The notes under the pieces are model-generated. The model did no database searches and was not told the origin of the DNA. It saw nothing but the letters and a program-made list of their open reading frames with translations. From DATGZX01 sp035296965 (GTDB lineage: Bacteria; Planctomycetota; Planctomycetia; Gemmatales; Gemmataceae), in assembly GCA_035296965.1 (NCBI GenBank), contig DATGZX010000386.1, positions 1-41,655 on the forward strand: a stretch of 41,655 nt of DNA, read 5' to 3'. Both the position numbers and the translations under genes were made by a program. Shown piece by piece: positions 9,199 to 17,439 of this stretch. Numbering within the stretch: position 1 is the first letter of the stretch; each line of letters begins with the position of its first letter.

Positions 9199-10866
9199 AT
9201 GAAGCCAAGAGAGCTGGCTATGCACGAACCAAAGGCTGGGGACGGCAGGCACACCAATGCTCTGAGCGAACCGGCGGCGGGAGAAACGCTGTCGCATCAG
9301 GAGGCAGAGAGGCGCCTCGCGCGAATGGTTGGGACACCTCCACCTGGGGGCGGCGACTTCTTCCAATTGGTCGCCCTCTTGACCTCGGGGAAACGAACCG
9401 CGAATGGTGCTGGGGGGGCCCAATTGCACCGAGCGGAGGCCCGGTATCGGGCCCTGGTGGAGCAAATCCCTGCGGTCACGTTCATGGCGCCATTGGATGG
9501 GAGCACCAGCCAGCTGTACGTCAGTCCGCAAATCGAGGAGCTGCTCGGCTTTTCAGCTCAGGAGTGGTTGGACGACCCCTTTCTCTGGTATCGGCAGCTG
9601 CACCCAGACGACCAAGCTCGATGGGCCGACAGCTTCACGCGCACCTGCTTTGCCGGCGAACGCATCCGCGCCGAATTCCGGTTCCTGTCACGCGATGGGC
9701 GGGTGGTGTGGGTGCACGGCGAGGCCAAGCTGGTGATGGACGAACATGGGGCGCCTTCATTCTTGCACGGCGTGGCATTTGACATCACCGAGCGCAAGAG
9801 AGCGGAGGAGGCCACGCTTGTCGCTTACGAGGAAATCAAGCGCCTCAAAGACCAATTGCAGGCGGACAACGTCTACTTGCAGGAGGAGATCAAGCTCAAG
9901 TGCAACTTCGGCGAAATCGTCGGACAGACTCCCGCCATCCGGGGGGTGTTGGACCAGGTGGAGCAGGTAGCAGGCACGTCCGCCACGGTGCTCATTCTCG
10001 GCGAGACCGGCACGGGTAAGGAACTCCTGGCCCGCGCCATTCACAGCGGCAGCCCGCGCAGTGCCCGGCCCATGCTGATGTTCAACGGTGCCGCTCTGCC
10101 GAGCACACTCATCGAGAGCGAGCTGTTTGGCCACGAGAAGGGCGCCTATACCGGCGCACTGAATCGACAGATCGGCCGGTTCGAGCAGGCGGACGGCTCT
10201 ACCTTGTTCCTCGACGAGATCGGCGAGCTGCCGTTGGAAGTGCAGGTCAAGCTGCTCCGGGTCCTCCAGTACGGCCAGTTCGAGCGCCTGGGCAGTTCGC
10301 GAACCTTGTCGGCCAAGGTCCGCATCATCGCTGCGAGCAACAGAGACCTGGAGAAGATGGTTCAGGAAGGGCGTTTCCGCGAGGACCTGTTCTATCGCCT
10401 GAACGTCTTTCCCATCAGGCTCCCTCCTCTGAGAGAGCGGCCCGAAGACATTCCTCTTTTGGCCTGGTCCTTCGTCAGGGAGTTTGGCCGGACCATGGGC
10501 CAGAAGATCACTTCCATCCCGCGCGCCACTATGGAAGCCCTCAAGAGATATCCCTGGCCGGGGAACATTCGCGAGCTGCGAAATGTCATCGAGCGGGCCA
10601 TGATTGTCACACAGGGGCCTGCCCTCACGGTCGAGCTGCCGTCGATGTCCAACGGCAATTCGATTTCAGCAGCCATTTCTTCCAATCAGACAACTACGAA
10701 TAATGGCTTGACGTTAGACGAGACCCAGCGAAGCCATATCCTGTCGGTTCTTCAAAAGACTGGCTGGCGCGTCAGCGGCAAGAACGGAGCAGCCGCCATC
10801 TTGGGTCTCAAGCCTACAACTCTTGAATCACGAATGGCCAGGCTGGGCATCAGGCGGGAGCGCTAG
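9199..10866 (+). CDS. PAS-AAA+-Fis sigma54-dependent transcriptional activator
   Basis: 555 residues. A PAS/PAC sensor domain is at about 82-200 (ARYRALVEQIPAVTFM, SRDGRVVWVHGEAKLV, DITERKRAEE), followed by a coiled coil (about 200-232). The AAA+ sigma54-interaction domain runs from about 238 to 470, with Walker A GETGTGKE (268-275), the sigma54-contact loop GAYTGA (315-320), Walker B LFLDE (336-340) and the arginine-finger region REDLFYRLNVFPIRLPPLRER. A Fis-type helix-turn-helix closes the protein (GAAAILGLKPTTLESRMARL). There is no receiver domain, so control is probably by direct sensing through PAS rather than phosphorylation. It lies between hypE and hhyS, directly upstream of a -24/-12 promoter, which makes it the likely hydrogenase regulator. 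An alternative start is the ATG at 9220. Confidence 0.94.
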   Translation: MKPRELAMHEPKAGDGRHTNALSEPAAGETLSHQEAERRLARMVGTPPPGGGDFFQLVALLTSGKRTANGAGGAQLHRAEARYRALVEQIPAVTFMAPLDGSTSQLYVSPQIEELLGFSAQEWLDDPFLWYRQLHPDDQARWADSFTRTCFAGERIRAEFRFLSRDGRVVWVHGEAKLVMDEHGAPSFLHGVAFDITERKRAEEATLVAYEEIKRLKDQLQADNVYLQEEIKLKCNFGEIVGQTPAIRGVLDQVEQVAGTSATVLILGETGTGKELLARAIHSGSPRSARPMLMFNGAALPSTLIESELFGHEKGAYTGALNRQIGRFEQADGSTLFLDEIGELPLEVQVKLLRVLQYGQFERLGSSRTLSAKVRIIAASNRDLEKMVQEGRFREDLFYRLNVFPIRLPPLRERPEDIPLLAWSFVREFGRTMGQKITSIPRATMEALKRYPWPGNIRELRNVIERAMIVTQGPALTVELPSMSNGNSISAAISSNQTTTNNGLTLDETQRSHILSVLQKTGWRVSGKNGAAAILGLKPTTLESRMARLGIRRER

Positions 10867-10875
10867 AGCAACGGC

Positions 10876-10897
10876 ATTTCGGGATTTTTCCCGAAAT
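10876..10897. promoter_or_regulatory. Perfect inverted repeat, candidate activator site or hairpin
   Basis: Two 9-bp arms, ATTTCGGGA and TCCCGAAAT, are separated by TTTT. It begins 10 bp after the activator's stop codon and about 105-115 bp upstream of the -24 element of the hhyS promoter, a usual distance for an upstream activating sequence bound by a sigma54 activator. Alternatively it ends the activator mRNA, but no T-run follows the stem. Confidence 0.45.
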
Positions 10898-11000
10898 ATT
10901 GGGAACCGGGGAACTAACACGCCATCCGCCGGAACACCTACGTTTTCCTAATTCTGGTTAATCAGCCATGTTAAGGCCGAGGAAGAGGCAATTCTCGGTT

Positions 11001-11016
11001 TGGCACGTTTAGTGCT
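11001..11016 (+). promoter_or_regulatory. Sigma54 (-24/-12) promoter of hhySL
   Basis: TTGGCACGTTTAGTGCTA (from 11000) matches the sigma54 consensus TTGGCACG-N4-TTGCA except G for the first T of the -12 block. GG at 11002-11003 and GC at 11014-11015 are 10 bases apart, the invariant spacing. Initiation is expected near 11027, about 120 bp before hhyS. The GAYTGA activator encoded immediately upstream supports it. Confidence 0.85.
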
Positions 11017-11146
11017 ATTTAGTGTCATTTCAGCAATGAGAGAATCGTGACGACGAGTCTGTGTCTGCAGCTAGTATGTTACTCCGCTCGTCGATCACGT
11101 CTCTTTGCCTGACTCGGCACTCACCCCAGGAAAGGAGCGCTTTGCG

Positions 11147-12211
11147 ATGGCTGAAGCAACTGTCCCGTACGGGCGCCGGACTCAACGAGCGCCGGCAGTC
11201 AAGGAGGTGCATGTCGTATGGATGACGGCCGGCTTGGGCTGTGACGGCGACTCCGTGTCGATCACTGCCGCCACCCAGCCGAGTCTCGAAGACGTGATCC
11301 TGGGGGCCATTCCCGGTCTCCCCAAGGTGCATCTTCACAACCCTGTGCTGGCGTACGAGGTTGGTGATGAGTTCATGAAATACTGGTACCAGGCCGAAGA
11401 GGGCAGGCTCGATCCGTTTGTGCTGGTGGTGGAGGGGTCGATCCCCAACGAGAAGATCAAGAGCGAAGGCTACTGGGCCGCCCTCGGCACCGACAAGAAA
11501 ACCGGCCAGCCGATCACGACCAACGAGTGGATCGATCGACTCTCTCCCAAAGCGCTGGCTGTCGTGGCCATCGGCACGTGCGCGACCTACGGCGGCATTC
11601 ACGCGATGGAAGGCAACCCGACCGGTTGCATGGGCTTGGCCGACTACCTTGGCTGGGACTGGAAGTCGAAGGCTGGCGTCCCGATCGTGAACGTGCCTGG
11701 ATGCCCGGTCCAGCCTGACAACTTTATGGAGACTTTTCTCTATCTGCTCTACCAGGTAGCGGGGCTGGCGCCCATGATCCCCCTGGATGAAGTCGGCCGT
11801 CCCAAATGGCTGTTCGGCAATACTGTCCACGAAGGCTGCGATCGCGCCGGCTACTACGAACAAGGCGATTTCGCCACGGAATATGGTTCGCCCAAATGCA
11901 TCGTGAAGCTGGGCTGCTGGGGCCCGGTGGTCAACTGCAATGTGCCCAAGAGAGGCTGGATGGCCGGCATCGGCGGCTGTCCCAACGTCGGCGGCATCTG
12001 TATCGGTTGCACGATGCCCGGATTCCCCGACAAGTTCATGCCGTTTATGGACGAGCCTCCCGGCGCCAAATTGTCCTCGACGGCGATCAGCGTCTACGGC
12101 CGAATGATCCGCTCCCTCCGCGGCTTCACCAATACCACGGTCAACAAGGAACCAAGCTGGCGGCATCGGCGCTCCGAGCTGACAACCGGATATCATCCCA
12201 TCACTTATTAG
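11147..12211 (+). CDS. hhyS: [NiFe] hydrogenase small subunit, group 1h type
   Basis: 354 residues; carries three Fe-S clusters that lead electrons from the NiFe site. The start at 11147 follows AAAGGAG (11131-11137); an in-frame ATG at 11105 lacks a good site. The proximal-cluster motif is C32-D-G-D35 where ordinary enzymes have CxxC, with C145 (GTCATYGG) and C186 (PGCPVQP) as the other ligands. Asp replacing Cys is the published hallmark of group 1h (the Ralstonia 'actinobacterial' hydrogenase). Distal ligands look like H228, C231, C251 and C257; medial ligands C264, C285 and C288. There is no Tat signal peptide (the RR at 10-11 is not followed by the FLK-type motif and a hydrophobic stretch) and no C-terminal membrane anchor, so a cytoplasmic enzyme is expected. 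Confidence 0.96.
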   Translation: MAEATVPYGRRTQRAPAVKEVHVVWMTAGLGCDGDSVSITAATQPSLEDVILGAIPGLPKVHLHNPVLAYEVGDEFMKYWYQAEEGRLDPFVLVVEGSIPNEKIKSEGYWAALGTDKKTGQPITTNEWIDRLSPKALAVVAIGTCATYGGIHAMEGNPTGCMGLADYLGWDWKSKAGVPIVNVPGCPVQPDNFMETFLYLLYQVAGLAPMIPLDEVGRPKWLFGNTVHEGCDRAGYYEQGDFATEYGSPKCIVKLGCWGPVVNCNVPKRGWMAGIGGCPNVGGICIGCTMPGFPDKFMPFMDEPPGAKLSSTAISVYGRMIRSLRGFTNTTVNKEPSWRHRRSELTTGYHPITY

Positions 12212-12237
12212 CTTCAAGGGTAGAAAGGACTGGTCGA

Positions 12238-14034
12238 ATGAGTACTGCGACTCTCCCGGAGAAAAAAGCTCCGAGCGATACCCGAAAACTAGTCGAGATG
12301 TCCTGGGACCCGATTACCCGCATTGTTGGCAGCCTGGGCATCTTTACGAAGATTGATTTTGCCAACCGCCAGGTCGCCGAATGCCATAGCACTTCCGCGA
12401 TCTTTCGCGGTTACAGCATTTTCATGAAGAACAAGGACCCGCGCGACGCCCATTTCATCACGAGCCGCATCTGCGGCATCTGCGGCGACAACCATGCAAC
12501 GTGCGCGACTTACGCCCAGAACATGGCGTTTGGCATTCGGCCGCCGGCCATGGCCGAATGGATCGTCAACCTGGGCGAGGCCGCCGAGTACGTGTTCGAT
12601 CACAATATCTTCCAGGACAACCTGGTCGGCGTCGACTTCTGCGAGCAAATGGTCAAGGAGACCAATCCTGGCGTTTGGGACAAGGCCCAGCGCACGCCCG
12701 CGCGCCATGCAGCGGACCATGGCTACAAGACCATCGCCGACATCATGCGCGCTCTCAACCCCTTCACGGGCGATTTCTACAAGGAGACTCTTCACGTCAG
12801 CCGCTATACCCGTGAGATGTTCTGTCTGATGGAAGGCCGGCACGTCCACCCCTCCACGCTCTACCCAGGAGGCGTCGGCACGGTGCCCACTGTCCAGCTC
12901 TTCACCGACTACCTGGTCCGCCTGGCTCGTTATGCCGAATTCATGAAGAAGTGCGTGCCGCTCCACGACGACCTTTTCGATTTCTTCTATGAAGCGTTGC
13001 CTGGCTATGAAAAGGTGGGCTACCGGCGCACCCTCTTGGGCTGCTGGGGATCATTCAACGACCCCGTTACCTGCGACTACACATACAAGAACATGAACGC
13101 CTGGGGACGGAAGATGTTCGTCACGCCCGCCGTGATCGTGGACGGCAAGGTGGTCACCAACGACCTGGTGGATATCAACCTCAACATACGCATATTGCTG
13201 GGGTCGTCGTACTACGATGATTGGGAGAATGGCGAGATCTTCGTCGACAAGGACCCGCTCGGCAACCCGGTCGACCGGCGTCACCCTTGGAACCAAACCA
13301 CCATTCCCCGTCCGCAGAAACGCAACTTCCAGGACAAGTATACCTGGGTCATGTCGCCGCGCTGGTATGACCAGTGGACCAAGGCATACCTGGCCCTGGA
13401 CACCGGCGGCGGCGCCATCGCCCGGCTGTGGGCAACGGCGCTGTCGAACATGATGGACATCGGCTACGTGAAGGCGACGGGCACCAGCGTCAAAATGTAC
13501 CTGCCCAAGACCGCCTCCAAACCAGAAGTCGAGTTCGAATGGAAGATCCCGAAGTGGAGCAACGCCATCGAGCGTGACCGAGCCCGAACCTATTTCCAGG
13601 CATACGCCGCCGCCTGCGCTTACTATTTCGTGGAGCAGGCCCTCAAGGAGCTGCATGCGGGACGGACCAAAACCTGGACCGAGTTCAAGGTGCCCGACGA
13701 GGCGATCGGCTGCGGTTTCCATGAAGCGGTTCGCGGCGTGCTGTCGCACCATGTGGTAATCCGCAATGGCAAAATCGCTAACTATCATCCGTACCCGCCT
13801 ACGCCGTGGAACGCCAATCCGCGTGATATTTACGGCACGCCGGGGCCCTACGAGGACGCCGTACAGAATACGCCGATCTTCGAAGAAAATGGTCCCGACA
13901 AGTTCAAAGGGATCGACATCATGCGTGCCGTGCGCAGCTTCGACCCTTGCCTGCCGTGTGGAGTCCACATGTACCTAGGCGACGGCAAAGTTCTCGAGAC
14001 CAGGCACGTGCCAATGTTCGCCATGCAGCAGTAG
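12238..14034 (+). CDS. hhyL: [NiFe] hydrogenase large subunit, group 1h type
   Basis: 598 residues; houses the NiFe active site that splits H2. N-terminal motif L1 is R77-I-C79-G-I-C82-GDNH86 and C-terminal motif L2 is DPC571LPC574GVH577, giving all four nickel/iron Cys ligands; no selenocysteine replaces any of them. The 21 residues after His577 (MYLGDGKVLE...) are the expected cleavable tail removed by the protease encoded at 18950. The start at 12238 (MSTATLPEKK) is 26 bp after hhyS and follows AGAAAGGA; the frame stays open upstream into hhyS, but that part is antisense-like and is not included. With hhyS it forms the catalytic pair of a putative high-affinity, O2-tolerant uptake hydrogenase. 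Confidence 0.97.
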   Translation: MSTATLPEKKAPSDTRKLVEMSWDPITRIVGSLGIFTKIDFANRQVAECHSTSAIFRGYSIFMKNKDPRDAHFITSRICGICGDNHATCATYAQNMAFGIRPPAMAEWIVNLGEAAEYVFDHNIFQDNLVGVDFCEQMVKETNPGVWDKAQRTPARHAADHGYKTIADIMRALNPFTGDFYKETLHVSRYTREMFCLMEGRHVHPSTLYPGGVGTVPTVQLFTDYLVRLARYAEFMKKCVPLHDDLFDFFYEALPGYEKVGYRRTLLGCWGSFNDPVTCDYTYKNMNAWGRKMFVTPAVIVDGKVVTNDLVDINLNIRILLGSSYYDDWENGEIFVDKDPLGNPVDRRHPWNQTTIPRPQKRNFQDKYTWVMSPRWYDQWTKAYLALDTGGGAIARLWATALSNMMDIGYVKATGTSVKMYLPKTASKPEVEFEWKIPKWSNAIERDRARTYFQAYAAACAYYFVEQALKELHAGRTKTWTEFKVPDEAIGCGFHEAVRGVLSHHVVIRNGKIANYHPYPPTPWNANPRDIYGTPGPYEDAVQNTPIFEENGPDKFKGIDIMRAVRSFDPCLPCGVHMYLGDGKVLETRHVPMFAMQQ

Positions 14035-14135
14035 CAAAAAGACGGGCGAGCGGCTCCGACCGGGCGGGGGCCGCTCGCCGAGCAGGCTGGACAAACTATG
14101 TACTGGCGCCGGGCTATCCGGTCCAGGTCCCTGTT

Positions 14136-14254
14136 TCTCCCCTCTCCCTTGTACTCAACGGAGAGGGGCAGGGGGTGAGGGTTTTAGACTATTGAAGGTT
14201 CGCTCAACCCCCTCACCCCAAACCCCTCTCCCCCGAGTACGGGGGCGAGGGGCA
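14136..14254. repeat. CCCTCTCCC/GGGAGAGGG palindromic repeat, copy 1
   Basis: The 282-bp gap between hhyL and the NifU-like gene contains two facing hairpin modules (CCCCTCTCCC...GGAGAGGGG, then CCCCTCACCCC...CCCCTCTCCCCC...GGGGCGAGGGG) around a roughly 25-bp core; the outer arms are mutually inverted. The same architecture recurs inside the coding sequence at 16517-16626. This is a MITE/REP-like dispersed element. It may separate hhySL mRNA from the accessory genes. Confidence 0.7.
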
Positions 14255-14316
14255 GACGATGCATGAAGCATTGGTTGCGCTGCAACCAATCGTTCTTAAC
14301 CAGGACCGGAGCATGA

Positions 14317-14877
14317 ATGGCCAATTCTTCTGAGGACCGAGGATTTCGCAAACGCATGGAGCGGGTCGAGTCCCTCATTCACGAGGCTGAGCGCTTCCCG
14401 GATCCAAAGGCGCGGGCGTGCACTCAGGAGGTTCTCAAGGCCGTGATGGAGCTGCACGGTGCCGCCCTGGAGCGCATTCTGGATAAGTTGGCGAACGCCG
14501 GGGAGGCCGGCCTGGCGTTGATCGACGCGCTCGCCGCGGATGACCTGGCGGCCAGCATACTCCTGCTCCACGGACTCCATCCTTTGGATCTGGAAACTCG
14601 CGTTCGACAAGCGCTAGACAAGGTCCGGCCATTGTTGCGTTCTCACGGGGGGAATGTCGAGCTTCTGGGAGTCGACGGCGGTGCGGTGCGCTTACGGATG
14701 CTAGGAAGCTGTGACGGCTGTCCTTCTTCGGCCATGACGCTCAAGCTGGCAATCGAGGAGGCGATCTACGAAAAAGCCCCGGATGTGACGGCCATCGAGG
14801 TTGATGGTGTGGCGAAGAATGGGCATGCGGCAGACGAGAGCCAAGCGCGGATCTCCCTGCCACTCCTGGGAAGATGA
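14317..14877 (+). CDS. NifU C-terminal domain protein of the hydrogenase locus
   Basis: 186 residues. The C-terminal half (about 93-165) is a NifU-C/Nfu-type domain with the Fe-S carrier pair C132-D-G-C135 in MLGSCDGCPSS, preceded by LRSHGGNVELLGVDG. The N-terminal 90 residues are helical and unassigned. The family delivers or holds a [4Fe-4S] cluster between two monomers. Position directly after hhyL, in a locus with no other Fe-S machinery, suggests a dedicated donor or an extra electron carrier for HhyS. GGAG lies just upstream of the chosen ATG; an overlapping ATG at 14313 reads into a stop after a few codons. Confidence 0.88.
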   Translation: MANSSEDRGFRKRMERVESLIHEAERFPDPKARACTQEVLKAVMELHGAALERILDKLANAGEAGLALIDALAADDLAASILLLHGLHPLDLETRVRQALDKVRPLLRSHGGNVELLGVDGGAVRLRMLGSCDGCPSSAMTLKLAIEEAIYEKAPDVTAIEVDGVAKNGHAADESQARISLPLLGR

Positions 14878-14889
14878 GGCAAGCGTGCA

Positions 14890-15543
14890 ATGCGGGGTGT
14901 AATGAATCCAGAGGGCGCATCGGGGCATAGTTCTTTCGCCGCACTGCGCGGGTTCGCGCGGAAGCGCTCGGCGGCGGAGTCGTGCGAATTGTGCAGCGCC
15001 GCGCTCTCCCCGGACCACGAGCACCTGGTCGAGCCGGCCACCCAGCGCCTCGTCTGCTCCTGCACGGCTTGTGCGATCTTGTTCAGCGGGCAGCCAAGCG
15101 CTCGCTACCGCCGGGTACCGAGGCGCTTGGAGTTCTTGGGCGACTTTCGCCTGACCGACGCGCAGTGGGAAGAGCTGCACCTGCCGATCAACCTGGCCTT
15201 TTTCTACCGTAGCACGCGCGCCGGCCGGGTCGTGGCCGTCTATCCAAGTCCCGCCGGGGGCACGGAATCGCTTTTGACCCTGGAGGCCTGGCATCAGCTC
15301 GAAGAAGAAAACGCGGTCCTGCGCGAGCTGGAGCCGGATGTCGAAGCGCTTCTGGTGAATCGAGTGGGGCCCGCCCGAGAACACTATCGCGTGCCGATCG
15401 ATGCCTGTTACCGGCTCGTGGGCTTGATCAGGTCCAATTGGCGGGGCTTGTCGGGGGGCGCGGAAGTGTGGGAAGAAATCAGGCGGTTTTTCGCCGGCTT
15501 GCAGCCATCTTCGAATCGAGACGGGGTGAATTGCGATGCCTGA
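14890..15543 (+). CDS. DUF5947-like protein with Cys/His metal site
   Basis: 217 residues, function unknown. From memory it matches the family catalogued as DUF5947, which accompanies group 1h hydrogenases in Actinobacteria. The N-terminal part has a candidate metal or Fe-S site: C32-x2-C35, H43/H45, C56-x-C58-x2-C61. The middle (LEFLGDFRLTDAQWEEL, INLAFFYRSTRAGRVVAVYPSP, GGTESLL) is the recognisable conserved block. It starts 12 bp after the NifU-like gene and its end overlaps the DUF6084-like gene by 8 bp, so it is translated as part of the same operon. A redox or maturation role is inference only. An alternative start is the ATG at 14902. Confidence 0.82.
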   Translation: MRGVMNPEGASGHSSFAALRGFARKRSAAESCELCSAALSPDHEHLVEPATQRLVCSCTACAILFSGQPSARYRRVPRRLEFLGDFRLTDAQWEELHLPINLAFFYRSTRAGRVVAVYPSPAGGTESLLTLEAWHQLEEENAVLRELEPDVEALLVNRVGPAREHYRVPIDACYRLVGLIRSNWRGLSGGAEVWEEIRRFFAGLQPSSNRDGVNCDA

Positions 15544-16237
15544 CTTGCATTTCCAAGTTGTGACGGCGGAAACGGAGCCATTCGCGGCAGGGCCGCTCTT
15601 GCGTTTCAAGCTGCGCGTCAGCCAGTCGACCGCTACCGATGCAGAAGTGGTTCCAATTCATGCGGTCATGCTCCAGTGCCAGGTTCGCATCGAGCCGGCC
15701 CAGCGCCGCTACGGGACCGTGGAACAAGAAAAATTGCTTGATCTGTTCGACGCGCCCCCGCGCTGGGGCCAGACGCTCCGGTCCATGCTCTGGACACATA
15801 CCAGCGTCGCCATTGGGCCATTTACGGACGCCATCAGCGTGGACCTGCCGGTGCCGTGCACATACGACTTTAACGTGGCCGTGACCAAATACTTTTACGC
15901 ACTGGAGGACGGAGAGATTCCTCTCAACCTCCTGTTCAGCGGCACCATCTTTCACGAGGGCGAGGAGGGTGCCCTGCAAGTGGCGCAGATCCCCTGGGAC
16001 AAGGAAGCGGCCTTTCGCCTGCCGGTATCCGTTTGGAAGGAGATGATGGAGCGTTATTATCCGAACAGTGCATGGCTCTGCCTGCGCAAGGATGTGTTTG
16101 ATCGGCTCTACCAATATAAGATCCGGCAAGGCTTGCCGACTTGGGAACAGACACTGGAAAGCCTTTTGCCAACCCCTGAGAACACGCGCCTCCCCACGCC
16201 CGTGCTTCGGGGAAATCTGGAGAAGTCGGCCTCATGA
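15536..16237 (+). CDS. DUF6084-like protein of the hydrogenase locus
   Basis: 233 residues, function unknown; resembles the DUF6084 family seen beside actinobacterial group 1h hydrogenases (recognised from memory). Mostly beta-rich: FKLRVSQSTATDAEVVPIHAVMLQCQVRIEPAQRRY, then WGQTLRSMLWTHTSVAIGPF, DFNVAVTKYFYAL, LFSGTIFH and a C-terminal WKEMMERYYPNSAWLCLRKDVFDRL. No signal peptide, membrane helix or Cys cluster is visible. It overlaps the upstream gene by 8 bp and the downstream gene by 4 bp (ATGA), which implies fixed stoichiometry with them. Confidence 0.8.
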   Translation: MPDLHFQVVTAETEPFAAGPLLRFKLRVSQSTATDAEVVPIHAVMLQCQVRIEPAQRRYGTVEQEKLLDLFDAPPRWGQTLRSMLWTHTSVAIGPFTDAISVDLPVPCTYDFNVAVTKYFYALEDGEIPLNLLFSGTIFHEGEEGALQVAQIPWDKEAAFRLPVSVWKEMMERYYPNSAWLCLRKDVFDRLYQYKIRQGLPTWEQTLESLLPTPENTRLPTPVLRGNLEKSAS

Positions 16238-17439
16238 AACAAGCACTGGTGGACCAGATTGTCGATGCCGTCTTATACGAGGGGTACATCCTCTACCCGT
16301 ATCGGCCGTCGGTCAAGAACCGGCAGAGGTGGACGTTCGGCGGTTTGTACCCTCGCGCCTATTGTGAAGCGCAAGGATCCGGCGATGCCTGGTCCATGCA
16401 GACGGAGTGCCTGGTCCGCGGAACCGAGGATACGACCGTCGACGTGCAGGTACGCTTCCTTCATCTCCAGGCCCGGCTGGTAGGACAACTCGACTGTCCT
16501 TTCAGTGAGAGCGAGAAGCCCCTCTCCCCCGCCTCGGGGGAGAGGGATTGGGGTGAGGGGGCACGGCTATCCCAGGCAAAACCTCCTCACCCCCAGCCCC
16601 TCTCCCCCGAGTACAGGGGAGAGGGGAGAAGTTGTCGGATAGACTCTGAGTGGGCTGCAGGTGAAGAGCCGGCCTTCCATGTCGTCGAGAAACTCAAAGT
16701 CGGCGACCGGCTGCTCCAGACCTGGCAGGAAGCATTGCAAAGGGATGTGGTTCTTAAGGAGCTGGATCTAGCATCCCTTGCGTGCAAGCCCCGGCACACC
16801 GAATTCGCCTTCCCCGCAAGCCGGAAGATCGAAGCCATACCCGGCCCCGCCGGTACGATCGAGGCAATCCTTGTCCGCGAGCAAAAGTCGGTCACGGGTC
16901 GCGTGCAAGTTTCCGCCGAGCCTATTGGAGAGGGGCTGTTCAAACTGCTCGTGCGGATCGAGAACCACACAACTCTCGAATCTGTCGACCAGAGGTGCCG
17001 CGACCAGGCCGTGCTTCACGCTCTGGCTTCCACGCATACCATCCTGGGAGTGCAAAATGGAGCGTTCGTCTCGCTGATTGATCCTCCCGACGAATGCCGG
17101 GCGCTGGCTGCCGCGTGCCACAATGAAGGGACCTGGCCTGTGCTTGTCGGCAGGGAAGGCGACAAGGACACCATGTTGTCTTCGCCGATCACGTTGTACG
17201 ACTACCCGCAAATCGCCGCCGAAAGCCCGGGTGACTTCTTTGACGGCACTGAGATTGACGAGATGCTCGTTCTGCGCATCCTGACTTTGACCGACGAGGA
17301 AAGGCAGGCAGTCGCTGCGGTGGATGAGCGGGCACGGGCGCTGTTGACCCGGACCAAACTGTTGACCGAGGAGCAGATCATGGGGTTGCACGGGACCGTC
17401 CGCGGCCTGCGGCCAGCGTCTTCCGGAGAATCTCCATGA
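16234..17439 (+). CDS. Conserved-looking hydrogenase-locus protein with in-frame repeat insertion
   Basis: 401 residues, function not recognised. The N-terminal part (LVDQIVDAVLYEGYILYPYR, RWTFGGLYPRAYCEA) and the C-terminal part (FVSLIDPPDECR, SSPITLYDYPQIAAESPGDF, DGTEIDEMLVLRILTLTDEE) look like one folded protein. Between them, residues about 90-133 are encoded by a palindromic repeat of the type also present at 14136-14254; it reads PLSPASGERDWGEG ... HPQPLSPEYRGEG and keeps the frame. That stretch is low-complexity and almost certainly an insertion rather than ancestral protein. Start and stop codons overlap neighbours by 4 bp (ATGA) on both sides, so the gene is in the accessory operon. 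No membrane segment or metal motif is visible. Confidence 0.78.
   Translation: MKQALVDQIVDAVLYEGYILYPYRPSVKNRQRWTFGGLYPRAYCEAQGSGDAWSMQTECLVRGTEDTTVDVQVRFLHLQARLVGQLDCPFSESEKPLSPASGERDWGEGARLSQAKPPHPQPLSPEYRGEGRSCRIDSEWAAGEEPAFHVVEKLKVGDRLLQTWQEALQRDVVLKELDLASLACKPRHTEFAFPASRKIEAIPGPAGTIEAILVREQKSVTGRVQVSAEPIGEGLFKLLVRIENHTTLESVDQRCRDQAVLHALASTHTILGVQNGAFVSLIDPPDECRALAAACHNEGTWPVLVGREGDKDTMLSSPITLYDYPQIAAESPGDFFDGTEIDEMLVLRILTLTDEERQAVAAVDERARALLTRTKLLTEEQIMGLHGTVRGLRPASSGESP
16517..16626. repeat. CCCTCTCCC/GGGAGAGGG palindromic repeat, copy 2, inside a CDS
   Basis: GCCCCTCTCCCCC...GGGGGAGAGGG, TGGGGTGAGGGG, a roughly 20-bp core, then CCTCCTCACCCCC and CCCCTCTCCCCCGAGTAC followed by GGGGAGAGGGG. 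It has the same two facing modules as the copy at 14136, including the shared CCCCTCTCCCCCGAGTAC. It lies wholly within the 16234-17439 reading frame without a stop. Confidence 0.8.

Noticed and set aside
11172..11190. Twin-arginine signal in HhyS (RR at residues 10-11)
   Set aside because: No following Phe-Leu-Lys type residues and no hydrophobic stretch; group 1h enzymes are cytoplasmic.
11030..12217. 395-residue open frame antisense to hhyS
   Set aside because: Shadow frame; hhyS is unambiguous and the antisense product has no recognisable feature.
11806..12237. N-terminal extension of the large subunit reading through hhyS
   Set aside because: The extension overlaps hhyS in another frame and is not hydrogenase-like; the family start and a ribosome-binding site are at 12238.
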